Below are positions 37,055 to 46,834 of a stretch of DNA of 64,000 nt, piece by piece. Within the stretch, counting starts at the first letter, position 1, and every line of letters begins with the position of its first letter. Made by a program: the position numbers and the translations under genes. Location: positions 124,001-188,000 of the forward strand of contig NZ_SSNH01000004.1 of assembly GCF_005877005.1 (NCBI RefSeq). The letters are read 5' to 3'. Source of the DNA: Sinomonas susongensis. GTDB taxonomy: Bacteria > Actinomycetota > Actinomycetes > Actinomycetales > Micrococcaceae. The notes beneath the pieces were generated by a model. The model was not told the origin of the DNA. It saw nothing but the letters and a program-made list of their open reading frames with translations, and did not search any database.

Positions 37055-37078
37055 GGAAGAGGTCGGGGCTAGATCGGT

Positions 37079-37113
37079 ACTTCGCTACTTCGCTACTTCG
37101 GCACTTCGCTACA
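37079..37113 (+). repeat. Short tandem CTACTTCG repeats at the 3' end of the VKOR gene
   Basis: Four imperfect 8-9 bp units (TACTTCGC, TACTTCGC, TACTTCGG, CACTTCGC) run into the last codons of the VKOR gene. Confidence 0.6.
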
Positions 37114-37753
37114 TCGTGGAGTGCACGAACATCGGCAGGAAGCGGAAGAAGATCGACGCGGCCACGCCCACGTAGAGGATGACGACGATGATCCAGCCCC
37201 ATTCGCCGAGCGTCTTCACGAGGCTCGCGGGTGCCTGGATGACTCCGTGCTGGAGGTTCCGGACCGTGGTCCAGACGAACATCGGGATCATCATGGCCCA
37301 CACGATCATGCACAGCGGGCACAGGATTCCGATCGAGTAGAGCGCCTGGCTCCACAGCCAGACGACGAAAACGAACCCGAGCGTCACGCCGATCTGCAGG
37401 CAGACCCAGTACCACCGACGGAATTCGGCCCCGGCTAGGATTCCCAGCGCCGCCGTGGCCGTGATCGCGAACGCCACGATGCCGATGAACATGTTCGGGA
37501 AGCCGAAGAGGGAGCTCTGCCACGTGCTCATGACCTCCCCGCACGAGATCCAGGGATTCACGTCGCAGACGGTCACGAAGTTGGGGTTGGCAAGCTTCTG
37601 GAGCTTCTCGAGCACGAGTTCGCCCGATGCGAGCCACCCGACGATGCTCGTGATCAGGAGCAGCCACGCGAACGGCATCCTCTTCGTCATCGCGGGGCCG
37701 GCTTCGGCCGAGGTCGAAGTCACGGTCTGGGCGGAGGCGCGGGCCTGCGTCAT
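37109..37753 (-). CDS. Vitamin K epoxide reductase (VKOR) family protein
   Basis: Membrane thiol-disulfide oxidoreductase (214 aa) that in bacteria reoxidises a DsbA-like partner and passes electrons to quinone, so it drives disulfide bond formation outside the cytoplasm. Four to five transmembrane helices are evident. The loop pair Cys63-Cys71 type (VCDVNPWISCGEV) and the redox CPLC motif are both present, as is the conserved Ser/Trp region between them. No DsbA partner is fused or adjacent. The frame is preceded by a 40-residue Ala/Ser/Thr-rich segment; the exact start is uncertain. Confidence 0.92.
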   Translation of the reverse strand: MTQARASAQTVTSTSAEAGPAMTKRMPFAWLLLITSIVGWLASGELVLEKLQKLANPNFVTVCDVNPWISCGEVMSTWQSSLFGFPNMFIGIVAFAITATAALGILAGAEFRRWYWVCLQIGVTLGFVFVVWLWSQALYSIGILCPLCMIVWAMMIPMFVWTTVRNLQHGVIQAPASLVKTLGEWGWIIVVILYVGVAASIFFRFLPMFVHSTM

Positions 37754-38132
37754 GACGAGGGTTCCTTCCTGGGTGGCTTGCCCAGATTCTACGGCGCGGG
37801 TCTGACACCGAGCTGATTGGGGTCAGTGTGAGACAATGCAGTTGGCCGGACGCCGATCCACATTCGGTGGCCGGTCCGATGCACTGCCATGAAGACTGCC
37901 GGTCCAACGCCGGGCGCAGAGGCGATTCGCCTGCCTGCCGCCCGCTGGCCCCGGCGGCACCTTGTCGGCCTGACAGGCCGCGGGTCCCAGGGCAGCATCG
38001 GCTCGAGAGGTCGGCGACGCCGCAGCCGCTCGGGTACCAGAGACGACTTCGTCGGCGCCTGCGGGTGCCGGCACGTGGTGCCGTTCGGGCGCCGAATGTG
38101 GCGGCGTTGCGGGCGGCTTGTGGAGTACACAA
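37754..38132 (+). other. 379-bp spacer, probably the long 5' leader of rne
   Basis: No protein gene is evident: open frames here have atypical Arg/Pro-rich composition and no ribosome-binding site. Several GC-rich dyads occur. The position and length recall the autoregulatory 5' untranslated region of enterobacterial rne, a comparison by analogy only. The divergent promoter of the VKOR gene must also lie here. Confidence 0.4.
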
Positions 38133-41100
38133 ATGGACATCGAACAGCAGGCCGCCGAGGGATCCGAACGTCCCAACGAAGAGGCTGCCCCCGCCGCCAG
38201 GACGCGTCGGGCGCCGCGCAGGGCGAAGGCACCCGCGGGCAGCCCGAGCGGGTCGCCCGAGCAGCCCGCCGAGGAAGCTCAGGGCGCCCAGGAAGCTCAG
38301 CCCGTCCAGGAAGCTCAGCCCGCCCAGGAACCCCAGGCCGGGCAGGCCGGGCAGGAGGCTCAGAACGACGCCGCCGGGCCGGACCGAGCGGTCGAGACCG
38401 CCGAGGCAGAGGCCCCCCAGAAGCCCAAGCGGGCTCCCCGCAGCCGCAAGAAGGCCGCACCGGCCGAGCTGCCGTCGGCCGAGGCGCCCTCCGAAGCCGG
38501 AGAAGCAGTAGCCCCGTCCGCCGCAGAATCGGCGATAGAGCAAGAGCAAGAGGACGTTCCGGCGGAGGCCCCCGCCGCACCGAAGTCACGCTCGCGCCGG
38601 GTCTCAGCCCGGGCGGCGGCAGCCCAAGCAGACTCGAAGTCGGCAGCGGCGACGCCCACGCTCCCGCTCCCGGACGACGGCGATCAGGGCGAAGAGCCGG
38701 GCAGCGGCTCGGGTTCGCGGGCGAAGAGCTCGGTGCGCGCGCGCCGTCGTGCTGTTGCTGCCGCCCAGGCGGGCCAGGTTGCAGTGGAGGAGTCGGAGAC
38801 TCCGGACGGCGGCCCCGCGGCGGAGGCCGAGGCGGCAGCGTCAGAGCAGCCCGCGAGCGAAACCAGGCGCCCCTCCCGTCGCCGCGCCAGAGGGGCCGCC
38901 GCCGCGGCCCCGGCGGAGCCGACGGAGCCCGCGGGCGAAGAGCAGGCCGACTCGACTGAGACCCCAGGGGAATCAGCGGACCAGCCCGAACGCGAGCCTG
39001 AGGAGAGCGCCGTGGGTGCGCTTGCCGCGCTGTTCAGCGAGCCGCTCTCGCCGACGTCGATGATCTTCCAGGCCCCGGATCTCAGCATCGTCACGACGCG
39101 AGCGTCTGCGCCGTCCGTCCCGATCGACGACGACACCGAGGAAGACGAGGACGACGATTCGGCGGGCTCGCGTCGGCGTCGGCGCAACCGCGGCCGTCGC
39201 GGTCGCGGCCGCCTCGACGAGGGCTCGGAGGATACCGCCGAGGCCCCCGAGGAGTCAGACGACGAGCAGGAAGAGGTCATGTCCCGCCGCCGTCGCCGCC
39301 GCCGCCGCGGTGAGGCCGACCTCGAGCTTGAGGGCGGCTACGACGACGACCCGCCCAACACGGTCACCCGCGTCCGGGCGCCCCGGAGCCGGGCGGAGGT
39401 CACGAGCAACCGCGTCCAGAGCGTCAAGGGTTCAACCCGCCTCGAGGCGAAGAAGCAGCGCCGCCGGGAGTCCCGCGAGTCGGGCCGGCGCCGCCATGTC
39501 ATCACGGAGGCCGAGTTCCTCGCCCGGCGCGAGTCGGTGGACCGCCAGATGGTTGTGCGGCAGAAGGAAGACCGCATCCAGATCGCGGTCCTCGAGGACG
39601 GCGTCCTTGCCGAGCACTTCGTGTCCAAGACGCAGCAGGATTCGCTCATCGGCAACGTGTACCTGGGCAAGGTGCAGAACGTCCTGCCGTCGATGGAGGC
39701 GGCGTTCGTCGACATCGGGCGCGGCCGGAACGCGGTGCTCTACGCGGGCGAGGTCAACTGGGACGCGGCGGGCCTCGAGGGCGCGCCGCGGCGAATCGAG
39801 AACGCGCTCAAGTCGGGCGATTCGGTGCTCGTCCAGGTCACGAAGGACCCGGTTGGGCACAAGGGCGCCCGCCTCACGAGCCAGATCTCGCTTCCCGGCC
39901 GGTACCTGGTCTACGTTCCCGGCGGCTCGATGACCGGCATCTCGCGCAAGCTGCCCGACGTCGAGCGCAACCGGCTCAAGCGGATCCTCAAGGACCGCCT
40001 CCCCGCCGACGCGGGCGTGATCGTGCGCACCGCCGCCGAGGGCGCGAGCGAGGAAGAGCTGACCCACGACATCAACCGGCTGCGCGCCCAGTGGGAGGCG
40101 ATCCAGGGCCAGGCGACGTCGACCAAGGTCCTCGCACCCGAGCTCCTGTACGCGGAGCCGGACCTGACGATCAAGGTCGTGCGCGACGTCTTCAACGAGG
40201 ACTTCTCGAAGCTCATCGTGAGCGGCGAGGAGGCGTGGGACACGATCGAGGCGTACGTCACCTACGTCGCGCCGGACCTCCTGGGCAGGCTCGAGAGGTA
40301 CCAGGGCGAGGCCGACGTCTTCGCGGAGTGGCGCATCGACGAGCAGATCCACAAGGCGCTTGACCGGAAGGTCTTCCTGCCGTCGGGCGGTTCCCTCGTG
40401 ATCGACCGCACCGAGGCGATGACCGTCATCGACGTCAACACCGGCAAGTTCACGGGCTCCGGGGGAAACCTCGAGGAGACCGTGACCAAGAACAACCTCG
40501 AGGCGGCGGAGGAGATCGTCCGGCAGCTGCGACTGCGGGACATCGGCGGGATCATCGTGATCGACTTCATCGACATGGTGCTCGAGTCGAACCGGGACCT
40601 CGTCCTGCGGCGCCTTGTCGAGTGCCTGGGCCGCGACCGTACGAAGCACCAGGTCGCCGAGGTGACGTCGCTGGGGCTCGTGCAGATGACCCGCAAGCGT
40701 ATGGGCACAGGCCTGCTCGAGGTCTTCAGCGAGACGTGCGAGGTGTGCGGCGGGCGCGGGATCATCACGCATGAGGAGCCCGTCGAACGGGGTCGCACCC
40801 AGGGTTCGACGTCGGAGCACCAGCCGCTGCGCGGCGACGGCCAGCAGCCCGCTGCCCGGCCCGAGCGCCGCCGCCGGCGCGGCCGCGGCCCGCAGGACCA
40901 GCCGGAGACGGCACCGGCACCGGCGCATCAGCACCCGGTCGCCGAGGTCGACGACGCCGAGCGGCAGGCCAGGGCACAGGCGACGAGGGCGGCGCTCGCT
41001 GCGGTCGCTGCCGCGGCCCACGCCGCCCACGTGCAGGACGCCCCCCACGAGCAGGACAACGTGGAGAAGGCGCACCCCGAGGCCCACGAAGAGGCCCCGA

Positions 41101-41516
41101 AGCCTGCCGCGAAGCCGGATCTGCACCACGAGCCCACGCCGGAACCTCTGGCCGCCGCCGGCGGAGTCGTCCCGGTACTCACGATCGGCGGCGAGCGCAT
41201 CGAGCTACCCGTCGGCGAGTCCGTTCCGGTCGCACCCCGGCCCGAGCCGACCCTCAGCCTCGACGCACTGAGCCACGCGTTCGACGAACTGACCGGCGAG
41301 CGGCACTCGGGTGAGGAACGCCATGGGCGCAAGCGCCGCAGTCGGGCTGCACAGAGCGGCCAGGGGTCGGCGGAGGTGACCCGCGTGGACGAGTCTGCGG
41401 GCGCCGTCGGCGGTCGCACGCGCACGTCGGCCGGACAGCCCGCGCCCGCCCCGGAGAAGCCCGAAGGCGACGGGCCCCTGATCCTTGGGGTCGGTGTACC
41501 CGCCTCGGAGCTCTGA
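38133..41516 (+). CDS. rne: Ribonuclease E/G
   Basis: Endoribonuclease (1127 aa) that starts mRNA decay and matures rRNA and tRNA, cutting single-stranded AU-rich sites. The catalytic core lies in the middle (about residues 450-880), as usual in actinobacterial RNase E: an S1 domain (SLIGNVYLGKVQNVLPSMEAAFVDIG), the DNase I-like segment with MTVIDVNTG and VIDFIDMV supplying Mg ligands, and the zinc-link CEVC (Cys869, Cys872). Both flanks are long, disordered and charged, with Arg-rich stretches for RNA or partner binding. An 18-bp repeat near 38280 encodes QEAQP units. GGAG lies 8 nt before the ATG at 38133. Confidence 0.95.
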   Translation: MDIEQQAAEGSERPNEEAAPAARTRRAPRRAKAPAGSPSGSPEQPAEEAQGAQEAQPVQEAQPAQEPQAGQAGQEAQNDAAGPDRAVETAEAEAPQKPKRAPRSRKKAAPAELPSAEAPSEAGEAVAPSAAESAIEQEQEDVPAEAPAAPKSRSRRVSARAAAAQADSKSAAATPTLPLPDDGDQGEEPGSGSGSRAKSSVRARRRAVAAAQAGQVAVEESETPDGGPAAEAEAAASEQPASETRRPSRRRARGAAAAAPAEPTEPAGEEQADSTETPGESADQPEREPEESAVGALAALFSEPLSPTSMIFQAPDLSIVTTRASAPSVPIDDDTEEDEDDDSAGSRRRRRNRGRRGRGRLDEGSEDTAEAPEESDDEQEEVMSRRRRRRRRGEADLELEGGYDDDPPNTVTRVRAPRSRAEVTSNRVQSVKGSTRLEAKKQRRRESRESGRRRHVITEAEFLARRESVDRQMVVRQKEDRIQIAVLEDGVLAEHFVSKTQQDSLIGNVYLGKVQNVLPSMEAAFVDIGRGRNAVLYAGEVNWDAAGLEGAPRRIENALKSGDSVLVQVTKDPVGHKGARLTSQISLPGRYLVYVPGGSMTGISRKLPDVERNRLKRILKDRLPADAGVIVRTAAEGASEEELTHDINRLRAQWEAIQGQATSTKVLAPELLYAEPDLTIKVVRDVFNEDFSKLIVSGEEAWDTIEAYVTYVAPDLLGRLERYQGEADVFAEWRIDEQIHKALDRKVFLPSGGSLVIDRTEAMTVIDVNTGKFTGSGGNLEETVTKNNLEAAEEIVRQLRLRDIGGIIVIDFIDMVLESNRDLVLRRLVECLGRDRTKHQVAEVTSLGLVQMTRKRMGTGLLEVFSETCEVCGGRGIITHEEPVERGRTQGSTSEHQPLRGDGQQPAARPERRRRRGRGPQDQPETAPAPAHQHPVAEVDDAERQARAQATRAALAAVAAAAHAAHVQDAPHEQDNVEKAHPEAHEEAPKPAAKPDLHHEPTPEPLAAAGGVVPVLTIGGERIELPVGESVPVAPRPEPTLSLDALSHAFDELTGERHSGEERHGRKRRSRAAQSGQGSAEVTRVDESAGAVGGRTRTSAGQPAPAPEKPEGDGPLILGVGVPASEL
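38269..38346 (+). repeat. 18-bp in-frame tandem repeat in rne
   Basis: Imperfect copies of CAGGAAGCTCAGCCCGYC encode QEAQPV/QEAQPA/QEPQAG in the disordered N-terminal region of RNase E. Confidence 0.7.
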
Positions 41517-41522
41517 GCCGCT

Positions 41523-43028
41523 GTGCGGCGCATACCCCGTGTCCTGAGCATCGCCGGCTCCGATCCCTCGGGCGGAGCCGGCATCCAGGCCGATCTGAAG
41601 AGCATCGCGGCGATGGGCGGCTACGGGATGGCGGCCATCACCGCGCTCACGGCCCAGAACACGCGCGGCGTCACCGGCGTCCACACGCCGCCGCCGGAGT
41701 TCCTGAGGGCGCAGCTTGACGCGGTGTCGTCGGACATCGCCGTCGACGCCGTCAAGATCGGCATGCTCTCGGACGCCGGGGTGATCCGCACGGTCGGCGA
41801 GTGGCTGGACGAGGTGCGGCCCGCCGTCGTCGTCCTCGACCCGGTGATGGTCGCGACGAGCGGGGACCGGCTCCTCGCGGACGACGCCGCGACCGCCCTG
41901 CGGGGGCTCCTCGCCAAGGCGGACCTCGTCACTCCGAACCTTCCCGAGCTCGGAGTGCTCCTCGACGAGCCGACGGCGGAGACCTGGCCGGCCGCGCTCG
42001 AGCAGGGGGAGCGGCTCTCGGAGCGCATCGGCGCCGTCGTCCTCGTGAAGGGCGGGCATCTCGGCGGCCCGGGCTGCCCGGATGCCCTGGTCGACGCGAG
42101 CGCGCCGGCAGGGCAGCGGGTCGTCGAAGTTGCGGGAACCAGGGTCGATACGCGAAATACCCATGGAACCGGCTGCTCGCTCTCTTCCGCCCTTGCGACC
42201 ATGCAGGCGAGAACGGGGGACTGGGCCGCATCCCTTCGGGTGGTCAAGGAATGGCTGCTCGGCGCGCTTGCGGCCTCGGACGAGCTGGAGGTCGGCGGCG
42301 GCCACGGGCCAGTCCACCACTTCCACCACGCTGAGGGGACCGTGCCGCTCGCGGACGGCGAGTTCGCTGCACGGATGTGGGACGCGACGGCCAAGGTGCG
42401 GGCTGAGATCGACGCGCTGCCCTTCGTGGCGCAGCTCGATGCCGGTTCGCTCCCCGAAGCCCAGTTCGCGTACTACCTCGCCCAGGACGCGCAGTACCTC
42501 AACGGCTTCTCGAGGGCTCTCGCCCGCGCGAGCGCCCTCGCGCCGACCGAGGAGGAGCAGACCTTCTGGGCGAACTCCGCCCGGGTCTGCCTCGAGGTCG
42601 AGGCGGAGCTGCATCGTTCGTGGCTGTCCCATCATCCGCTTCCGTCCGGCGAGACGTCGGTCCGGGGCCCGGTGACGAAGGCGTACCTCGACCACCTCAT
42701 CGCCGCCTCCGCGGTGGGGAGCTATGCCGTGCTCGCTGCGGCGGTGCTCCCGTGCTACTGGATCTACGCAGTGGTCGGCGAGGACCTCCACCGGCGGCAT
42801 CTCCAGCGGACCCAAGCCGGAACGGCGTCGGGCGAGCACCCGTACGGGGCTTGGATCGAGACGTACGCCGACGAGGGGTTCGCCGAGGCGACGCGGCTCG
42901 CGATCAGCTTCGCCGACCGGGCCGGCCGAGCCGCTTCGGCGGGGGAGCGCGAGGCCATGATGGAGGCATTCGGGCAGTCGGTCGTGTATGAGCGGGACTT
43001 CTTCGACGCGCCGTCGAAGTTCGCGTGA
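41523..43028 (+). CDS. thiD: Bifunctional HMP/HMP-P kinase and TenA-type aminopyrimidine aminohydrolase (ThiD-TenA fusion)
   Basis: Thiamin salvage and synthesis enzyme of 501 residues. Residues 1-269 are a ThiD ribokinase-fold kinase phosphorylating hydroxymethylpyrimidine and its phosphate: SIAGSDPSGGAGIQADLK, PVMVATSG and the anion-hole GTGCSLSSA with catalytic Cys. Residues about 275-501 are a TenA all-helical domain that hydrolyses degraded aminopyrimidines: catalytic Cys411 (LPCYWIY) and the late Glu (VYERDFF). The GTG at 41523 lies 6 nt after the rne stop. TenA thus supplies HMP to the fused kinase. ThiE and ThiM are not nearby. Confidence 0.93.
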   Translation: MRRIPRVLSIAGSDPSGGAGIQADLKSIAAMGGYGMAAITALTAQNTRGVTGVHTPPPEFLRAQLDAVSSDIAVDAVKIGMLSDAGVIRTVGEWLDEVRPAVVVLDPVMVATSGDRLLADDAATALRGLLAKADLVTPNLPELGVLLDEPTAETWPAALEQGERLSERIGAVVLVKGGHLGGPGCPDALVDASAPAGQRVVEVAGTRVDTRNTHGTGCSLSSALATMQARTGDWAASLRVVKEWLLGALAASDELEVGGGHGPVHHFHHAEGTVPLADGEFAARMWDATAKVRAEIDALPFVAQLDAGSLPEAQFAYYLAQDAQYLNGFSRALARASALAPTEEEQTFWANSARVCLEVEAELHRSWLSHHPLPSGETSVRGPVTKAYLDHLIAASAVGSYAVLAAAVLPCYWIYAVVGEDLHRRHLQRTQAGTASGEHPYGAWIETYADEGFAEATRLAISFADRAGRAASAGEREAMMEAFGQSVVYERDFFDAPSKFA

Positions 43029-43049
43029 GCCCGGCACCCCTCGCGGTGG

Positions 43050-43315
43050 GCTAAACTTGTACAGCGTGCTTCCGGCACGGGCTCCTCGGCAGGGCGATTC
43101 GGCTTGCTGAGGGCGCTCATTTGCGGCCGGGCGGAGGACTGGCGTAGTCTAGATCCTCGGTGCTGACGCCTACACTTGGGTTCTATTCCCAGGGAATCCC
43201 CTCGCGGGCTCACGGCAAGAAGCACAGTCGAGCGCTTCCAGGCCGCTGCAGGCAGCAGTGTGGGGCGCCGCGCGCAAGAGCTTTCAGTAATAACGTCGAG
43301 AGAAGTGAGTTCCCA
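43050..43315 (+). other. Promoter region and about 250-nt leader of rplU-rpmA
   Basis: A TAAACT -10-like hexamer at 43052-43057 precedes a leader with several dyads and no protein gene. Autogenous control by L21 is known in some bacteria, but no described motif is recognised here. Confidence 0.4.
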
Positions 43316-43627
43316 GTGGTGTACGCGATTGTCCGCGCCGGCGGCCGCCAGGAGAAGGTTTCCGTCGGAGACTTCGTGACCCTCAACCGCGTGGCCGGCG
43401 GTGCCGGCAGCACCATCGAGCTGCCTGCCCTCCTGCTGGTCGACGGCGAGAAGGTCACGTCCGATTCCGCCGAGCTGGCCAAGGTCAAGGTCACGGCTGA
43501 GGTCCTCGAGGACCTCCGTGGCCCGAAGATCATCATCCAGAAGTACAAGAACAAGACGGGCTACAAGAAGCGCCAGGGCCACCGTCAGGACCTGACCAAG
43601 GTCAAGATCACCGGCATCACCGCCTGA
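43316..43627 (+). CDS. rplU: 50S ribosomal protein L21
   Basis: Component of the large ribosomal subunit that binds 23S rRNA (103 aa). [19 protein letters not shown] at the N-terminus and [18 protein letters not shown] at the C-terminus are diagnostic. Two consecutive GTG codons (43316 and 43319) could start it; the first gives the family's MVYAIV. AGAAG lies upstream. rpmA follows after 52 bp in the usual rplU-rpmA-obg order. Confidence 0.97.
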   Translation: MVYAIVRAGGRQEKVSVGDFVTLNRVAGGAGSTIELPALLLVDGEKVTSDSAELAKVKVTAEVLEDLRGPKIIIQKYKNKTGYKKRQGHRQDLTKVKITGITA

Positions 43628-43679
43628 TCACGGTCCCCGCACTCCAGTAACCCAACCGACTCCAAGGTAGGCACAGCTC

Positions 43680-43934
43680 ATGGCACACAAGAAGGGCGCA
43701 AGCTCCACCCGCAACGGCCGCGACTCGAACGCGCAGCGCCTCGGCGTCAAGCGCTTCGGCGGCCAGACCGTCAACGCCGGCGAGATCCTCGTGCGCCAGC
43801 GTGGCACGCACTTCCACCCGGGCAACGGCGTCGGCCGTGGCAAGGACGACACCCTCTTCGCCCTCGAGGCGGGCGCTGTGCAGTTCGGCACGCGTCGCGG
43901 CCGTCGGGTCGTGGACATCGTCGCCGCCCAGTAG
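43680..43934 (+). CDS. rpmA: 50S ribosomal protein L27
   Basis: Large-subunit protein whose N-terminal tail reaches the peptidyl transferase centre (84 aa). [20 protein letters not shown] and [20 protein letters not shown] are diagnostic. It begins directly with MAHKKG, without the Firmicutes-type cleaved extension. A strong terminator follows at 43979. Confidence 0.97.
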   Translation: MAHKKGASSTRNGRDSNAQRLGVKRFGGQTVNAGEILVRQRGTHFHPGNGVGRGKDDTLFALEAGAVQFGTRRGRRVVDIVAAQ

Positions 43935-43978
43935 TCTGGGGTGGCCCGGCTGAAGCCGGGACCGCAGTTTTATCACGG

Positions 43979-44014
43979 TGGAGCGGGCCAGTGGCCCGCT
44001 CCACCTGTTTTTTT
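43979..44014 (+). terminator. Strong intrinsic terminator after rplU-rpmA
   Basis: TGGAGCGGGCC (43979-43989), a 3-nt loop, GGCCCGCTCCA (43993-44003), then CCTG and seven T. It is the clearest U-run terminator in the core region. A smaller hairpin CCCGGCTGAAGCCGGG precedes it at 43945-43960. Confidence 0.93.
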
Positions 44015-44109
44015 GCTCATGCACCGCCCGGGAGGGCGGTCGCGGGACGCCGGGACCGGTGTGCCCCGCGAACTAGAATCGGGGGAGACCCCGGCGTAAG
44101 GAGAATGGC

Positions 44110-45696
44110 GTGGCGAGCTTCGTCGACCGCGTGGTGCTGCACGTCTCGGGTGGCCATGGGGGACATGGCTGCGTTTCCGTCAAGCGCGAGAAATTCAAGC
44201 CGCTCGGCGGTCCGGACGGCGGGAACGGCGGCAACGGCGGCGACGTCGTCCTGCGGGTCTCGTCCCAGACGACGACGCTGCTCGAGTACCACCATTCGCC
44301 GCACCGCCACGCCGAGAACGGCGGCCCGGGCATGGGCGACTGGCGCGCCGGCCACCGGGGCGAGACGCTCGTGCTGCCCGTTCCGGACGGCACCGTCGTC
44401 AAGTCGCGCGACGGCGCCGTCCTCGCCGACCTCGTGGGGGAGGGCGCGGAGTTCGTCGCTGCAGCGGGAGGCCAGGGCGGCCTCGGCAACGCGGCGCTCG
44501 CGACGTCGAAGCGGAAGGCTCCCGGCTTCGCTCTCCTCGGCATCGAGGGCGAGGAGCGGGACATCGTCCTCGAGCTCAAGTCCATCGCCGACGTCGCGCT
44601 CGTGGGCTTCCCCTCGGCCGGCAAGTCGAGCCTCATCGCGGCGATGTCCGCGGCACGGCCGAAGATCGCCGACTACCCGTTCACGACGCTCGTCCCCAAC
44701 CTGGGCGTCGTCCAGGCCGGCGACGTCCGCTTCACCATCGCCGACGTTCCGGGCCTCATCGAGGGGGCGAGCGAGGGCCGCGGCCTCGGCCACGACTTCC
44801 TGCGGCACGTCGAGCGGTGCGCTGCCATCGTGCACGTCCTGGACTGCGGGACGCTCGAGCCCGACCGCAATCCGATCGACGACCTCGACGTCATCGAGGG
44901 CGAGCTCGCGAAGTACGACGTCGACATGAGCTTCGCGGGGCCCACCGGCGAGGTCGTCCCGCTCAACGAGCGGCCGCGGCTGGTGGCCCTCAACAAGGTG
45001 GACCTACCCGACGGGAAGGCCATGGCGGAGATCGTTCGGGCTGAGCTCGAGGGACGCGGCTACCGCGTCTTCGAGGTGTCCGCGACGAGCCACGAGGGCC
45101 TGCGCGCCCTCGGCTTCGCGATGGCCGAGATCGTCCAGCGGGCTCGCCAAGAGGTTGAGACCGCCCCTCCGAAGGTCACGCCCGCCGTCCTGCGCCCCCG
45201 CGCGGTCAACGAGAAGTCGTTCACGATCCGCAAGGAGGAGCGCAACCTCGAGCCGCTGTTCCGGATCCTCGGCGAGAAGCCGGAGCGCTGGGTCAAGCAG
45301 ACCGACTTCACGAACGACGAGGCCGTCGGCTACCTGAGCGACCGGCTGAATCGGCTCGGTGTCGAGGACGAGCTCTTCAAGGCCGGCGCGCACGCCGGGG
45401 ACACGGTCGTCGTCGGCGAGGACGATGCTGTGGTCTTCGACTGGGAGCCGACCATGTCGGCCGGCGCGGAGCTCCTTACCGGACCCCGCGGAACCGACCT
45501 GCGGCTCAGCGACTGGTCGCGCCCCACGCGCGCCCAGAAGCGCGACGAGTTCGAGGACCGCAAGTCCGCCAAGGCCGCGGCGCGCGAGGAACTCGAGGCC
45601 GAACGCCGCGCCGGGATCTGGACCGAGTCGAGCCGCCGTAGGGAGTGGGCGCCCGATCTGAATTCCGAGGAGAGCGATGACGACGGCGAGCTCTGA
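44110..45696 (+). CDS. obgE: GTPase Obg/CgtA
   Basis: Ribosome-assembly GTPase (528 aa) acting on the 50S subunit, also tied to stress responses. The Gly-rich Obg fold (residues 1-160), G domain with [18 protein letters not shown] and NKVD, and the C-terminal OCT domain ([26 protein letters not shown]...) are present, followed by a 90-residue charged tail. The GTG at 44110 follows AAGGAG. proB starts 20 bp inside its 3' end, so the two are coupled although functionally unrelated. Confidence 0.96.
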   Translation: MASFVDRVVLHVSGGHGGHGCVSVKREKFKPLGGPDGGNGGNGGDVVLRVSSQTTTLLEYHHSPHRHAENGGPGMGDWRAGHRGETLVLPVPDGTVVKSRDGAVLADLVGEGAEFVAAAGGQGGLGNAALATSKRKAPGFALLGIEGEERDIVLELKSIADVALVGFPSAGKSSLIAAMSAARPKIADYPFTTLVPNLGVVQAGDVRFTIADVPGLIEGASEGRGLGHDFLRHVERCAAIVHVLDCGTLEPDRNPIDDLDVIEGELAKYDVDMSFAGPTGEVVPLNERPRLVALNKVDLPDGKAMAEIVRAELEGRGYRVFEVSATSHEGLRALGFAMAEIVQRARQEVETAPPKVTPAVLRPRAVNEKSFTIRKEERNLEPLFRILGEKPERWVKQTDFTNDEAVGYLSDRLNRLGVEDELFKAGAHAGDTVVVGEDDAVVFDWEPTMSAGAELLTGPRGTDLRLSDWSRPTRAQKRDEFEDRKSAKAAAREELEAERRAGIWTESSRRREWAPDLNSEESDDDGEL

Positions 45697-46816
45697 CCTC
45701 GGCGTCCGCGGGCGGGAGTGGCTGCCCGAGGCGCGGCGGATCGTCGTCAAGGTCGGTTCGTCGTCGCTCACCACGGTCCGCGGCGGGATCTCCGAGCAGT
45801 CGCTCGCGGCGCTCGTCGACACGCTGGCGGAGAGGGCCAACGCCGGGACGGAGATCGTCCTTGTCTCGTCCGGCGCGATCGCGGCGGGCCTCGCACCCCT
45901 CGGACTCGGCAAGCGCCCGCGGGACCTGGCGACCCAGCAGGCCGCCGCAAGCGTAGGCCAGGGGCTGCTCATGGCCCGCTACACGCACGCTTTCGGCGCC
46001 CACGGCGTGACCGTGAGCCAGGTCCTGCTCACCGCGGACGACCTCGTGCGGCGCACCCAGTACAAGAACGCCCACCGGGCGCTCGAGAAGCTCCTGCACC
46101 TCGGCGTCGTGCCCGTCGTCAACGAGAACGACACCGTGGCGACCCACGAGATCCGCTTCGGCGACAACGACCGACTGGCGGCTCTCGTTGCCCACCTCGT
46201 CCACGCTGACGCGCTCGTGCTCCTCTCCGACGTCGACTCGGTCTACACGGGGCCCCCCGCCGAAGGCGGCGTGCGGATCCCGCACGTGCGTGGAGCGGAG
46301 GACCTCGACGGCGTGCGCATCGGGAGCACTGGCGCCGCGGGCGTCGGTACCGGCGGAATGGCCACGAAGGTCGAGGCCGCGAGCATCGCGGCAAGTTCCG
46401 GCATTCCCGCGCTGGTGACATCGACGGCGGCTGCGGCCCGTGCGCTGGCCGGCGAGGATGTCGGGACGTGGTTCAGCGTGAGCGGCCGGCGGAAGCCGGT
46501 GCGCCTCCTCTGGCTCGCCCACCTCGCCGCGACGAGGGGAACCCTGACGCTCGACGACGGCGCCGTCCGCGCCGTCGTGCAGCGGCACCGGTCGCTCCTG
46601 CCGGCAGGCATCACGGCCGTGGCAGGAGACTTCGAGGCAGGCGACCCGATCGAGATCGCCGACACCGCGGGGAACGTGGTGGCCCGTGGGCTCGTGAACT
46701 TCTCGGCCGACGAGCTGCCGGACATGCTCGGGCGCTCGACAAAGGAGCTGGGCCGCGCTCTCGGACCGGAGTACGAGCGCGTCGTCGTCCACACGGATGA
46801 CCTCGTGATCGTCTAG
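45677..46816 (+). CDS. proB: Glutamate 5-kinase
   Basis: First enzyme of proline biosynthesis, phosphorylating glutamate (379 aa). Amino-acid-kinase domain with [21 protein letters not shown] and NENDTV, and a C-terminal PUA domain (about residues 285-370) as in E. coli ProB. It overlaps obgE by 20 bp. Feedback inhibition by proline is expected from the family. proA follows 18 bp downstream but may also have its own leaderless start. Confidence 0.96.
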   Translation: MTTASSDLGVRGREWLPEARRIVVKVGSSSLTTVRGGISEQSLAALVDTLAERANAGTEIVLVSSGAIAAGLAPLGLGKRPRDLATQQAAASVGQGLLMARYTHAFGAHGVTVSQVLLTADDLVRRTQYKNAHRALEKLLHLGVVPVVNENDTVATHEIRFGDNDRLAALVAHLVHADALVLLSDVDSVYTGPPAEGGVRIPHVRGAEDLDGVRIGSTGAAGVGTGGMATKVEAASIAASSGIPALVTSTAAAARALAGEDVGTWFSVSGRRKPVRLLWLAHLAATRGTLTLDDGAVRAVVQRHRSLLPAGITAVAGDFEAGDPIEIADTAGNVVARGLVNFSADELPDMLGRSTKELGRALGPEYERVVVHTDDLVIV

Positions 46817-46821
46817 CTCGT

Positions 46822-46834
46822 TAGACTTGAAGGC
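46822..46834 (+). promoter_or_regulatory. -10 element suggesting a separate leaderless proA transcript
   Basis: TAGACT (46822-46827) lies 7 nt before the proA ATG. GAAGG in between is too close to the start (1-2 nt) to act as a Shine-Dalgarno sequence. Confidence 0.35.

Noticed and set aside
36679-37182. 167-codon frame across the repeat-rich spacer
   Set aside because: Composed of the repeats themselves, overlaps the VKOR gene on the other strand and lacks a ribosome-binding site.
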